Part shown: positions 35,256-47,200 of the stretch, piece after piece
How the letters are laid out: each line of letters starts with the position of its first letter
Position numbering within the stretch: the first letter of the stretch is position 1
Notes under the pieces: model-generated
What the model was told of the DNA's origin: nothing
The model's database searches: none
What the model saw: only the letters and a program-made list of their open reading frames with translations
Assembly: GCA_011947345.1 (NCBI GenBank)
Contig: JAAVTG010000111.1
Span: forward strand, 1 to 64,000
Length of the DNA: 64,000 nucleotides
Source of the DNA: Phytophthora quininea
Lineage: Eukaryota > Oomycota > Peronosporomycetes > Peronosporales > Peronosporaceae
Direction of reading: 5' to 3'
Translations under genes and position numbers: made by a program

Positions 35256-37010
35256 ATGGGCAGCGGCGTCTCGCGCAAAGCGATGCTACAGCGTTCCGAC
35301 AGTCGCGTCGAGGCGATCCTCGCCGAGGCCAGAAAGTTTCCTAGCGATGGTCAGCTTCTCGACTTTGCTCCTCTCAGTAAGCGCATTGGAACGCGTGCTG
35401 AGGTGGATAGCTCAAGTCGAGTCGTAAGCGGGCCATTGGACCGTCCCTCTGTTCAGCGATGGTGCCACGATTCCACTGCGACTCTGCGTCAAGTTGATCT
35501 CCCCGTTATCGGTACTGCAGCCGACAATCCCACCGAAGATGCACACGAGAAGGAATACTCGGACGACTTCGAAGAAGACGAGATTGTGGATTGGAAGAAA
35601 GGAGCTTCCATCGGCGCCGGCAGCTATGGCACGGTAAGTCATTGTCGTTATCCGATTCCTGTAGTTCTTGTGTTTACCTTTGTGTTTTCGGGTATTAAGG
35701 TTTATCTGGCCCGCGACGAAGACACTGGGAGTTTAATGGCAGTGAAGGAGATCCTGATTTCGGAAGAGAGCGAATCTGCCGTTCACGAAGCCGCGCGAGA
35801 AGTGGAGGTGTTGCGAGGCTTAAAACACGAAAATATTGTCAAGTATCTCGGCAGTCACGTGGACAGCCAAGCGCAAACCTTGTCTATCTTCACCGAGTGG
35901 GTTCCTGGTGGCAGTCTTGAGCACAACCGTAAGCTGTTCGGTGGAAATGAGCGCGTTGTCAGCCGGTTCACGCAGCAGATACTGTCTGGTGTCGCCTACC
36001 TCCACTCCAAGAACATCATCCACCAGGACATCAAGGTATGTGTGCTTATTGCGCGGAATTTCAACTTGTTCTAATCAACGCGTGGTGTGGAATTGTTGTA
36101 GCCTACGAATATTCTGGTAGACCAGAATGGTGTTGTCAAGATCGCCGACTTTGGTGCGTCAAGGCTCATCTATAGCGCCACCTCAGCTCTTGCGCCCTCC
36201 AGTCGATCACTGCACGGCACTCCCAACTACATGGCCCCCGAAGTCATCAAGCAAACTTCCGGTCGTAGCCGGAAGGCTGATATTTGGAGCATTGGCTGCA
36301 CCGTGCTGCGCCTCTTGACAGGCCGTCCGCTCTGGGGTGACCGCCATTTCGATTCACCTGCTGCTCTCCTCTTCTACATCGCACACCTCGAAGTTCTGCC
36401 ACCGCTACCAGACAGCTTGTCTCCGCGTGCTCACGAGTTTATCGCAGCCTGCCTTCAACTAGACCCTGCGGCGCGACCGAGTGCAGCAGAGCTGCTGAAG
36501 TTCTCGTTTGTCCAAGGTGCTGGACACAAGCCAGATCCTGTTGTCGTACCGGTTGTTACGCCAAGACGTCACACGGCTCCTGTTAGCTCTTCCCCAAAGA
36601 CCGGTGTACGTCGTTCAAGATTGTCGGATCACACGAATGAAGCGGAGAGCACCCAGAACGCAAGTGATATGCCTGCGGAGCCGACCTCATTGGTAGGCAA
36701 GCTGTTTTCACCGCGTATCATCAATACGGATAAACCTGAAGACTCGCCCGAGAAAGAGGAAGCGGTCGAAGATGCTACACTCGCAACAGCAGCCTCACAT
36801 GGAGATTCTGCAATACCTTCCGTTGATCCTGGCGATCTCGTCATGACCCATTGGGACGACAAGCCGATCCTCACGACGGCAGCTCGACGGGAGCGTGAGA
36901 GACAGGAAGCTGATGCAGCCGAGGCCAATCGTCGGAGACTGGAACGCGAGCGCAAATTCCAGGAAGAGCTTGCTGTCTACCAACGCGAAGCATTCGCAGG
37001 ACGAGGGTAG
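35256..37010 (+). CDS. Protein kinase, STE11/MAP3K-like, with HQD catalytic loop
   Basis: Exons 35256-35633, 35700-36035 and 36102-37010. The N terminus MGSGVSRK fits an N-myristoylation signal (Gly2, Ser6). Kinase domain: IGAGSYGTVYLA (glycine loop), MAVKEI (VAIK Lys), AAREVEVLRGLKHENIVKYL (helix C Glu), IIHQDIKPTNILV (catalytic loop), IADFGAS (DFG), HGTPNYMAPEVI and KADIWSIGCTVLRLLTGRPL. The order and GTPNYMAPE are typical of MAP3K (MEKK/STE11) kinases, which phosphorylate MAP2Ks. The catalytic loop has HQD in place of HRD, keeping the Asp but losing the Arg that reads activation-loop phosphorylation. A charged helix ends the protein (REREREQEADAAEAN-like). No frame break is needed, and all three exons join in phase. 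Confidence 0.85.
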
Positions 37011-37092
37011 ATTCAACTATTTATTGATAAGTTGTCGCGCCATTAATTTGTGGAATGCGTTGAGTCACTGCCGCCGGTCTCGCCTTCTTCTA

Positions 37093-39004
37093 CTACTTCA
37101 TCATATTCCTCGCTGTATCCTTCACCCATTGCCGATGGCGGGAGTGGTGGGCCAAGTACGATACTGCACAGAAGACCAAAACTCTCCGACACGACAAAGT
37201 AAAAAGAAGCCACAGTACTCGAACAAACACGGCCAGCAAGCAAATAAGAGCTGCGTACACTGTCCAGACATCCAACATCGCAGTTTTGTGCCACGGCGCT
37301 GTCAAGTCCAGCGTATCGAGATGATCGAAGCCCAGTCGCAACGCCGCGTCAATCAACTCGACAGCTCGAGTCGCTCCACCAGCACGTTCAAGGAGCGATC
37401 CGACACGCCGCGCTGAGCGAGTGTATGAAGCATTTGTGAGCAACTCTATGACTGCAGTCCGCACATACGACGCCGAGAGAAGGTTTTTATCGAGCGTTAT
37501 TCCCGCCCCCGAGTCCGCCACACGTGCTGCAACGTCGGGTTGGTCCACTAGGAACGGAATACACAGAAGAGGTTTACCCATTACCAAGGCTTCTTGGGCT
37601 GATACCATTCCACAGTGCGAGATAACGAGGCGGACAGCTGGGTGGCTCAGCACCTCCAGATTGGATAATGAAGAGCTGGGAGGCTTGACGACTAGAGACG
37701 GCGGCAATACGCTTGGTAGAATACTCCGCTGATCAGTGGGGAGCACCCAAAGGACTTTCACCGACGGATCACCAGGTCCCATTAGTAGTCCTTCAACCAG
37801 TGCCTGAGCCTGCCAGGCATCAATATAAGCCATTGTGCCCAGGTTCAAATACACTACTCCGCCCGAGATCCCCTCAATTCGTGTTCACCACTTGACTTAC
37901 CGTTTCGAGGGTGGGCAGCTGTCCGCTGGCGCAGCCGCAATGAATGTGCCGATGTTATTGACGCATCCAGCCAGCTCAAAAGAGCCGCGGGCAGTGGCTG
38001 ACGCTCCAACTTACTTGCATTTCCCCTGGGACCGGCATGATCGGACCCACCGCATCTACCAACGGGGAAAGAGGCTGAGCATGCTCCAGACCAAAAGCCG
38101 TATTCAGTATCACTCGCGCTCCCTTGAACAGATCATGCTGCGATCTGAACGGCGGCAGATCCAGCTCGTACCGCATCTTATTCAACTCCATAAACGGCGG
38201 CGTCAATGCCACCGACAGCAACCTCGGAAACAAAATGTTCATACAACGATTCCACAGCGACATCTTCCCACTGAACCCGGTCCCCCAGGCCGGCACGTAG
38301 CTTGGAGCTCCTCCCAGATCAAATAGCAGCGATGGCGAGTTCAAAATGTACGGCACTTTCAGCTTGTGTGCCAAGTCCTGCGCCCCCACGGTAGCGATAT
38401 CCAGCACTAGCAAGTCTGGCGCGTCCGAGTTACTCCCATTCCTCTCCAACTGCGGCAGTAGAGCGTCAAACATGGGCCGCGCAGCTCGCACATAAATATC
38501 GTTGAACATGGTCAGGATGCCGCGGAAGTTGGACGCGTCGCGAGTCATTCCGCGTAGCTTCACTCTTAAATCTTCGGCAGAGATGGGGAAGGCCCCAGCA
38601 GACAAGAAAGGCACGTCGTAGGCGTGCGCCCACTCCCGTCCAGAGTCGTGTGTAGCAAAGGACACCTTGTAGCCTTGTTCGTGCATTTCGCTGGCCACCC
38701 GCAGCAATGGCAGCGCGTGTCCCTTGATGGCGATAGACACGAAGACGATGTGCTGCTGCATGGGATCAACGGGTCTCTGCGGGGCGGTAGCTGGTGATGG
38801 AACAGGGCAAGATGCGTCATTGTCGGATAGGCAGACGCCGTCGTTGACCGGCAATTCTGGAGCTTCTACTTGGTCTTCGGGGCTGGCACTTAATCCTGAG
38901 CCGGACAAGATGTCGGTGTAGCTGAACACAAACGTGGCAGTGACGGTGAGCGCCAGCAAGAGCAGCATCAGCGGCCGCAAGGAGCCGCTGCGTGGTCTCG
39001 CCAT
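37093..39004 (-). CDS. Membrane UDP-glycosyltransferase (GT1/UGT family)
   Basis: Start at 39004 (MARPRSGSLRPLMLLLLALT), with an N-terminal hydrophobic segment serving as signal peptide or anchor. The acceptor half has QHIVFVSIAIKGHALPLLRV and SEMHEQGYKVSFATH. The donor half has YLNLGTMAYIDAWQAQALVE and a PSPG-like region HPAVRLVISHCGMVSAQEAL with GKPLLCIPFLVDQPDVA, matching the UGT nucleotide-sugar site (ISHCGxxSxxEAL...PxxxDQ). A C-terminal transmembrane helix (VYAALICLLAVFVRVLWLLF) and basic tail follow. Exon 1 ends at a gtaag donor at 38014; the start of exon 2, around 37880-37950, is not resolved and may contain a frame error. Acceptor (sterol, lipid or xenobiotic) is unknown. Its start is 94 bp from the divergent TBCC gene. 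Confidence 0.83.
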
Positions 39005-39098
39005 GCTTGTCGGCGTTTTTGCGAAGTTATACAATCTGCTAATTTTTAGCTTAAATCGTAGTGAGCTTGAAGCGGCGCAAAGATCAACGAGGGAAAGG

Positions 39099-40479
39099 AT
39101 GGTGGTGTTCACGGCGTCGGACGGCACCACGTTCGAGGACCGCGCGGCGTGGCGGCGCTACGAGTTCGAGACCAACTACACGTTCCGCAACAAGCAGAAG
39201 GAGACGCTCGTGAAGCTGCCGGGGCAGATCGGGGGCCAGCCCTTCGACCTGTCGGACCTGGACGACTGCACCGTCACGCTGCTGGATCAGATCGACCAGG
39301 TGCAGATCGACAACTTGACCAACTGCCGTGTCTTCATCGGTACGGCTATGATAGATCTCATTTAATACTGTAGAGGACTGAAAGGAACGCTGTTCGACCA
39401 GGTCCTAGCTCCGAGTCGGTCTTTGTGAGGAACTGCACCAACTGCGTCTTCACCATCGCCTGGTATGCGGTAGATTGGCCTGCTGTGAGAATTATGCTCA
39501 CAATATGCGTTGTCTATAGCAAGCAGCTACGCACGCGAGACTGCTCGAGCTGCTCCATCTACCTCTACTCGCTCACGGACCCGATCATCGAGACGTCCCA
39601 GCAAATGGCCTTTGCTCCGTTCAACGGCGCCTACTGCGGCTTGGAGAGGGTATACAATAGAATCAAACGTACTGCCGCTATGGTGGTTGACTGATCTTGT
39701 CTGCTTCGTGCATAGCACTTCGCCGACGCGAGGCTGGAGCCCACCAACAACCACTGGTCGCAGATCTACGACTTCAACGACCCCGACAAGACAGGCTGCA
39801 ACTGGCGCATTCTCAGTTCGTGGCTTTATATTTTGTCACTTCTTGTGGGAGTGCTCGTGTTCTCATAGGTGCTTTTTGCACTCCAGAGCGCGAGGAAGAA
39901 GCGGCCCCGTGGGTGGTCGACGTCGAAGCTCAAATTCCTGGTGCTGCTGCATCGCTTGGTGCCTGCGTGAACCCTGTCGCTCGCGACTCTGGCTTTGTCA
40001 AGTACGAGGAGAGTTCTGCTTCAATCTCTAGCGTCATGCAGTCATTCTCGTTCAATACTTCCCAAAAAGAAGCGACCAAGGCGGTCGAAAGCGCGACCAC
40101 TTCCACGCCAAGTATTCCCCGCCGCCAGTCGCAACTCAAGCTCTGCCCGTCGCTCCCGTCGCTGCTGTTGCTTCATCAACTGAAGCAGGGATATTGCCCC
40201 CACCTGCTCCGGTCGTGCCACCTTCGACGCCTGTCAGTACTTCGACAGCGCAGAAGCAAACGGATGTCAATCAACCGGAGCATGTCACGCCTCCTGCAGT
40301 GACGCACCCGATGCTGCCGACCGTGGACAGCGTCGACTTGGCCTCGAAAGGGTACGTCTCGAAGTCACCGCTATCTGTTCATTGTCAATCTCACTCTTAA
40401 CGTATTGCTATGCAGACACCAACAACCTGCCACGGACGCCGCCGTGGACCAAGTGACGGAGATGATGGGGATGATGTAG
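39099..40479 (+). CDS. TBCC-domain protein, XRP2-like
   Basis: Start at 39099 (MVVFTASDGTTFEDRAAWRR). The beta-helical TBCC/CARP repeats read QPFDLSDLDDCTVTLLDQID, VQIDNLTNCRVFIG, then GTLFDQVLAP, VFVRNCTNCVFTIACKQLRT and RDCSSCSIYLYSL; XRP2-type RDC is the expected place of the catalytic Arg finger that activates Arl-family GTPases. In human XRP2 this domain works as GAP for ARL3 in ciliary membrane traffic. Several short introns (39342-39370, 39465-39520, 39648-39715, about 39812-39868). The C-terminal 200 residues are Pro/Ala/Val-rich and disordered, ending VTEMMGMM. One frame break at cccc 40117-40120 (missing base). Human XRP2 has an MGC lipid signal; this protein lacks it. Confidence 0.8.
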
Positions 40480-40542
40480 GCCCAGAAGTGCATGAAAAAA
40501 CTCAATACAATTCCTGGCTTTGACTGTATTTTCGGTTGGGAC

Positions 40543-41486
40543 ATGATGGCAAGGCGGAACAGGAACGCCGAGAACCCTGTGCGGGCCGCCACGCAGCGCA
40601 AATGGTACGCGCGCGTGGTGGGTGGGCGTGCACGTGTACGGCTACGTGGCGCTGGGTATCCACGGCGCGCTGAGTCCGCAGTCGTTGGGGACGACCGAGT
40701 TTGTGCTGTGTTTGGTGGTGGCGGTTGTCACCATCGGCTGCTACGTTGTGCTGCAGCTGTCGCCCCCGGTCATCTCGAGAAGCGCCCGCTACTAGCCCCC
40801 GTGCAGTCCGCTAGAGAATCGGAGTGTATCAACTCGCCGCAGTTGGTCTCGGAGGACGGAGATGACGAAGAATTACTGTCGACGGACAGCGCCCACCTGC
40901 ACTTCTGTGACGAGTGCCATGTATTCCAGCCACTGCGGACCAAGCACTGCAAGGACTGCGCGAGATGTACGCGGCAGTACGACCACCATTGTGATTGTGT
41001 GGGGACGTGCGTGGGTGAAAGCAACCGCCGGTTGTTCGTGTTGTACTTGTCGCTGCAGATTCTGGAGGGCGCAGTCATGATCTCCGTGACGTCCTCGGCC
41101 TTCAGTGAAGGAGACGACGCGAACGACTGGTTCAAGACGAACGCGCTGTACATCGTGCTGTGGTTCATGCTCGTGTGCGTGTTGTTGATCGTGGTGCCGC
41201 TCTTTTGCTACCAGTCCTTCCTCATCTCGACAAACCAGGTGCGGGCTGTACTTGAGCACAATTATTTGGCTGAAGACTAACTTGGTGTCTGTAGACGGCG
41301 TGGGAACACGCTCGCCGTTCATCGATCACGTACCTGCAGAACTTGCCCGACAAGAGATCACCGTTCGACCGAGGAGTGCTGCAGAATTGGTGGGTCTTCG
41401 TCACGAACGGAGATCGCAACAAGTGGGTCCACTCGAGTGTTGCCAAGCCCATGACATCTCCCGTATCGTCGTCTTCTTTGGTGTAG
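40543..41486 (+). CDS. DHHC-type palmitoyltransferase
   Basis: S-acyltransferase that attaches palmitate to Cys residues at membranes. Start at 40543 (MMARRNRNAENP), 63 bp after the TBCC stop. Two N-terminal transmembrane helices (VGVHVYGYVALGIHGALSP; TEFVLCLVVAVVTIGCYVV) are in a different frame from the flanking sequence. Two small deletions explain this: the aaa run 40600-40602 seems to lack two bases (restoring an RKNG motif common before TM1 in oomycete DHHC proteins) and ccccc 40763-40767 lacks one. The zinc-binding core reads HFCDECHVFQPLRTKHCKDC, then CTRQYDHHCDCVGTCVGESN with DHHC intact. Two more transmembrane helices follow (FVLYLSLQILEGAVMI and NALYIVLWFMLVCVLLIVVP). An intron lies at about 41239-41295; exon 2 begins TAWEHARRS (TTxE-like). 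Confidence 0.85.
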
Positions 41487-41644
41487 AAATCTCAGCCCAG
41501 ACTAATGTCAATGTGGATCGACTAGAAGGTGATGAACAATTGTTGGTGGCTGTCCAAGCTTTCGGTATCTCTGATGACGATGGAAGAGACGCACGTGGCG
41601 GTCGATGGGAGAATCTCGACGTCACTCTTCAATCTGCCGCGACC

Positions 41645-42494
41645 ATGGCAGTCGATCAGACGCCTGCTGGCCCGTCCAAGACGCTGGTGGTGTTCGACTT
41701 TGATCAGTCGCTGGTGAACGAAGACTCGGACGACTTTGTGTTCCGGTCCTTCCATCCGGAACTCGCCAGGACGCTCTACGCTCGCTTCGAGGAGAACCCC
41801 GTGTGGCCCGATGTGTTCGACGACATGCTGCAAGTGATCGCCGACGAGAAGCCTCACGTGACGACGGAGATGATCTACAACCAGCTGAACCAGATCCCCA
41901 TGCAGAAACGAATGTCGGATGCGATCCGCATGGCTGTCGACCAGTTTGGCGCGGACTTTAAAGTCATCAGCGACGGCAACACGTACTACATCAACGGAGT
42001 GCTGGAGCACCGAGACTTGGCGCAGCATAACAGCGGCGTCTTTGCCAACCCTGCCGAGTTCGAGGAACTGGACGACGGTCGCAAATGGCTGCGTGTTCGA
42101 CGGTATCACGCCGACAAGGGCCACCCGCATGGATGTTCATTGTGCCCTTCAAACATGTGCAAAGGCGCCATCTTGGACTCCATCCGCAAGGCACAGCCGT
42201 ATTCACGAGTGATCTACGTGGGCGACGGCGGCGGGGACTTTTGCCCAGCAACGCGTTTAACTGAGTAGGCTGCATGCTCTTGGCGTGAAAGAGCTTGGAC
42301 TGACTGTGTGCCTGTGAACCAGGAACGACCTCGTGTGCGGGCGTACCGACCCCACTGGCAACATCTCGTACGGACTGCAGCAGCGCATCAAGAGCAGCCC
42401 CGACGCAGTGAAAGCTCATGTAGCACCGTGGAACTCTGGGGAAGATATCTTCCGCCTCTTCTTGCAGTTCTTCGACGTCACTCAGCAGGAGTAG
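41645..42494 (+). CDS. PHOSPHO1/2-like HAD phosphatase, copy 1
   Basis: HAD-superfamily phosphatase of the PHOSPHO family (phosphoethanolamine/phosphocholine or pyridoxal phosphate phosphatase). Exons 41645-42264 and 42323-42494. Motif I is VVFDFDQSLVNEDSD with nucleophile and acid/base Asp residues; motif II Ser/Thr is in VISDGNTYYINGVLE; motif III Lys is in MCKGAILDSIRK; motif IV is VIYVGDGGGDFCPATRL. Family Cys-rich insert HPHGCSLCPSNMCKG is present. Full length for the family (about 260 residues), and no frame break. It is the intact member of a tandem array with two further copies immediately downstream on the same strand. Confidence 0.88.
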
Positions 42495-42566
42495 AGTAGA
42501 CGATACCTTGGCACTTGTCCACTCATCAACGTAAAAGATTCCTCCAATCGCTAATCTTGCTCCAAC

Positions 42567-44179
42567 ATGGAGAACCCTTTGCCTGTGTTGGTGATCTTCG
42601 ACTTTGACGAGTCGCTGGTGGACGCAGACTCGGATGCGTTCGTGCTGCAGCGCTTCAGTCCGGAGCTCCTGCAGTCCATCGAGGCTCGCCATGCGCAGAC
42701 GCCCGTGTGGCCGGTCATCGTCGACGAGATGCTGCAGCTACTGGCGGCGGAGCAGCCTGCGGTGACTGCCCAGCACATTAAGGAGCACGTCGCGCAGATC
42801 CCCATCCAGGAGTGGATCCTGGACGCCATCAAGCTCGCGGTGGACAAGTTTGGGGCCGACGTGAAAGTCATCAGTGACGGCAACACCTTCTACATCCAGA
42901 GCGTACTGGAGCACAACGGGCTGCAAGAACACGTGCGCGAGATCTTCGCCAATCCAGGAGAGTGAGGAGCATGAGGACGGACACACTCGCCTTCGGATTC
43001 GACGCTTCCACCCAGAGCATTTGAAGCCGTTGGGCTGTGAGTGGTGTCCGGTCAACATGTGCAAGGGCAGCATCGTCGAGTCGATCCGCAAGGAGAAGCA
43101 GTACTCCAGAGTCATCTATGTGGGGGATGGCGTCGGGGATTTCTGTCCCGCAACGAGGTTGACAGAGTAAGTTGTTGTTGTCTTCAGGCAGCTATGTGAG
43201 CTTCTCTCATTGATGGTGTTTACAGAAACGACGTGGTGCTAGCTCGTACTCACGTAGGGGACAGGAAGCCGTACGGGCTGCAGAAACGCATCAACTCAAA
43301 TCCTGGCGCCGTGAAAGCGCCGGTGGTGCCGTGGAGTACAGGCCACGACATCTACCGATGCATCGCGCAGTTCTGCCAGGCGGACTACTTGATCCCGCGC
43401 TTCACGCCGCGGAATTTTGGTGCTGTGCTCGTCGTCTTCGACTACGACTGGTCTCTGATCAACGAGAACTCCGACACGTTCGTCTTTCACGAGCTTTACC
43501 CTGAATTGCTGGCAACGCTTCGAAATCGACGCGTGACTCAGCCATCCTGGACGAAGGTCATGGACGACATGCTTCACGATCTGGCAAAGGACAAGCCGGA
43601 CGTCACTCCAGCCATGATTCGCGATGCGGTTGCGCGTGTTCCGATCCAGTCTGGCATGCTGGTCGCTCTTCGTCTTGCTGTGGATCGATACAATGCTGAT
43701 GTCAGGATCGTCAGCGACGCCAACTCGGTGTACATTGAAAGCATGCTGGAAGTCCAAGGTCTGGCTGGTCACGTAAGCGAGGTCATCACCAACCCTGCTG
43801 CCTTTGAGGAGCTAGAAAATGGAAACCACCGCCTTCGAGTTCACCCTTACCACTCTCAAGACGATGAGCCGCACGGATGTTCGTGGTGCCCCACCAACAT
43901 GTGCAAAGGGCGTATCGTCGACGCCTTGCGTGAGGCTCAGCCGTATGCCCATGTGCTCTACGTCGGAGATGGTGGCGGCGATTTTGCGCTGCCACTCGAC
44001 TCACCAAGAACGATATTGTCTTCGCACGCGCGGACGAGAGCGATGGAAGATCTTACGGATTGCAAAAGCGAGTCAACGACAACCACGAGCTGGTCACGGC
44101 CACGGTGGTGCCCTGGAGCACAGGAGACGACATTCTTCGCCTCTTTACGCAATTCTTCGAGGCAGAACCAGAGAGCTAA
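42567..44179 (+). CDS. Two-domain PHOSPHO-like HAD phosphatase (copies 2 and 3)
   Basis: Starts 72 bp after copy 1 at MENPLPVLVIFDFDESLVDA. Domain 2: FDFDESL, VISDGNTFYIQSVLE, GCEWCPVNMCKG, IYVGDGVGDFCPATRL, then an intron (about 43169-43225). After it the frame runs through PVVPWSTGHDIYRCIAQFCQ directly into domain 3 without stop or new Met: VVFDYDWSLINENSD, IVSDANSVYIESMLE, GCSWCPTNMCKG, LYVGDGGGDF. So copies 2 and 3 appear fused in one chain. Two breaks need repair: about 42962 (two bases missing compared with copy 1, restoring GEFEEHEDG) and tttt 43982-43985 (one base). In domain 3 motif I is DYDWS (Phe and Gln/Glu replaced) and motif IIs are less conserved, suggesting changed substrate. 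Confidence 0.8.
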
Positions 44180-44294
44180 AGCAAGCAGCAAAGTTCATTT
44201 GAAAATGCTACGAAAATTGATTCTTTGATAGTACAGGGATGTTCTCCGTCTCAGGTGGGCTGTTCGGCTTTATACAATTTGAAGTTCATTCGCG

Positions 44295-47200
44295 CTAGAC
44301 GAGAGCAATCGCAGTCTCCGACAGTCGAGGTCGACCGAGGAAGGCGCGGGCTGCAGCATTCACAGCCGCGCTGTTGTTGGGGCGCGCGTGTGGCACCATT
44401 CCCATAGCTGTCATTCTCGCCACGGCTCGGAAGGTCGGACGAGTTGAAGCTCGCGGCGCATTGAACGACGCATTAGCACTCGTCATCGTGTCTCGAACAC
44501 GGCCGAGTAGTTGCTGGTAGCTCGAGTTGAAGCCCAGCTCTGGGGTAAAGTGGAGCAGCTCCAGGCGCGACAGCGTGTAGTGCTTGTCGAGCGGGATCTC
44601 CATGTCGTTCAACATGATCGGCAAGATCGTACGCCCCTTGTCTTCCGCAAAGGCTAACTGGTCCTTGACGAGCTCACTATTGACAGTCTTACGGGACAGG
44701 ATAACGATAAACACCGAGCACTTGAGGATCGCCTCCTTTGCAGCATGAATTCGCTCAGTCATATCCGCATATGTCTGTGTACCGTCCAGGAAGCAGCGAA
44801 TGTGGCTGTCTTGCAGACGGTCGTGAAGCCTCTTGACGAAACTGTGGTGGTGGTCGCCGTGTGACACGAAGGCAAACTCAATGTTCTCCAACGACGCCGA
44901 GTCCCAGTCCGCAATGTTCTCGCCAAAGCCGTTCACGCTTGTGCCGTTAGCCAGGCGGCGCTGGCTGCCAACAAAGTTGGCCTCGCGCTGCTTCTCGATC
45001 TCATCGCGAACGCCATCGAGTAGCAGGCGGAATTGACCAGCAAAGCGCTCTTCGTCGTACTCGTACGTGATTTTGCGCTTGTTGGCGTTGTTGACACGAG
45101 TGATCGCCGATTCAAAAGGCACCATTTGCCGTGTGTAGATGTAGACCTGCATTTCTTCCGTGACGGCAGCGCCCTCGGGAGAGACAGCAATAATGGGCTT
45201 GCCGAGCTGCTTTGCCAGCGCTAGCTCCTTGAGACACCACTCCGAGACGGGATAATCATCGGTGTAGAGGCAAATCACCACCTCAGCATTCTTGATGCCG
45301 CGGGCGATTTCCTCGCGCCAAACGGACCCACCTCCGATGCCCGTAGGATCCATAAGGTCGAGCCACGACGTAATGTTGGCTCGCTCGAGGCTGTCGCGGA
45401 TCTTGAGAGCAAATTCGCTGTGGGAATGTGTGTAGCTGATCATTACGTCGCGATCGCCTGCGGCCTGCTTAATCTCAAACTGCAATTGCGTTGAAGTGGT
45501 GCAGTCAACTGGGCGGTAGCCGTCGCGGTTGGTCTCCATCACGTCTGCTCCGGCATCAAGCAGTGCCAACGCCGTTCCCTTTGCTCACTCTTCATTGCAA
45601 TGTGCAGAGCTGTGTCTCCGTTAGGTAGACGGTCGTCGATATCCGCTCCATGCTGCACTAGACAGTCAAAGAGATCGACGCTGACGTTCTTCGATGAAGC
45701 AGCGCATAGCAACGGGGTGTGGTCCCGGTAGTCCCGTAACTTGACGTCGCCGCCTTTTCCAGCAGTAAACTCACCACCTTCGGCTTATTCACTCGGGTCG
45801 CCCAATGCAGAGGAGAGCGACCGAAAACGTCCTGGAAGTTTGGATCGGATCCAGCTTCAAGCAGCATTCTGACAGCGTTCTCGGCACCACTGATTGCAGC
45901 CCAATGGAGCGGCGTGCGGCGGTGCATACCTGTATAGCCATATTCACCGACACAGTTTGGATCTGCTCCCGTTCTCAGTAGTTTTCTTATAGCAGAGGTG
46001 TTGTCGCTGGCTGCAGCTTCATGCAAGGGAGTCAGCGCGACATCGGCGCCCCATTCCTCGAGTTCGTGGGCCACAGGAAAGTTTCCGCGCAGATAAGCCA
46101 TTTGGAGTACTGTCAACGTGTTCATGTGGCCAGGGTCGGGCACTTCGAGGTGGTTTGCCCCTGCTTCGAGCAGTAGCGTAACAATGTCAGGATTGTCTGC
46201 TACGAAGAGTGGTGGGACGCGATCGGACCAGTACGATGCCTTGGACTTAAGATTCACATTGGCCCGTGCTCGATTAGCCACTCAACAGCCTTGATCTGTC
46301 CTGTGCTGACGGCGCAATGCAACGGAGTCACCAGCGTCGTGCGGAAAATGGAGGCAGCCATCTCGTCCTCGGACGCCACGGGTTTCGCCACAAACAACTG
46401 CGCGAATGTCCAGAAGAGGTCGCCAGTCGTAAAGCGAACACGAGAAACCTTGTCGTAGCTGTCCACGCGAAAGCCAGCGTTAACCAGTAATTGCAGCGCT
46501 TGCACGTTACCCATGTATGCAGCCACATGCAGCGGGTTCTTGTTGGACCGTCCGAACAGGTTGAACACGAGCTTGGCGTCGCAGTACATTTCCTCCGCAA
46601 AGTCCATTCCCAGACGCTCTTGCGCGTAGTTGAGCAGCGTCTGCATTTTGGCCACATTGCCCAGCGACGTTTCCTTGTAAATGTGTTTCCTCAAGTCACT
46701 GATGACTCGCGAACGCTCCGACTGATATTTGTGTTGGCGTTGCAGTCTCGAGCGAATGCCTCCCGTCTGGTCGGTCTCTTTGAAAGCTCCAAGCTGCATC
46801 TTCAGGTGCTCCCTGAACCGCGCAAAGTACGTGAGCACCACAAAATTGACCAGGAAGGTCAGCACGGCGCACAGCACGTAGATGAGCGGTCCAGCTCGAC
46901 TGCAGTGGAAGTTGTTGCCCTGGAAGATCGCGTACACGAAGTAGAGAATCACCAGCAGGCTGCACACGAGCACAAGCACGCTGAGCAGCTCACAGACCTG
47001 GAAGAACACGGATCTTTGCAGTTTTTGTCGTCCCCCGCCCATTTGTCGTCTTCTGAACGGTTCAAATATTCGCAGCCCCGAAGCAGGCAGGCCGATCACC
47101 ACCAGCAGTGGCGAGACGTGGTACACCAGCATGGCGTACGTCACGATGGTGTCGCAGGCCCCGCAGTAGTTGGTGCCTTCGATGCACGCCGTGGTCTTGG

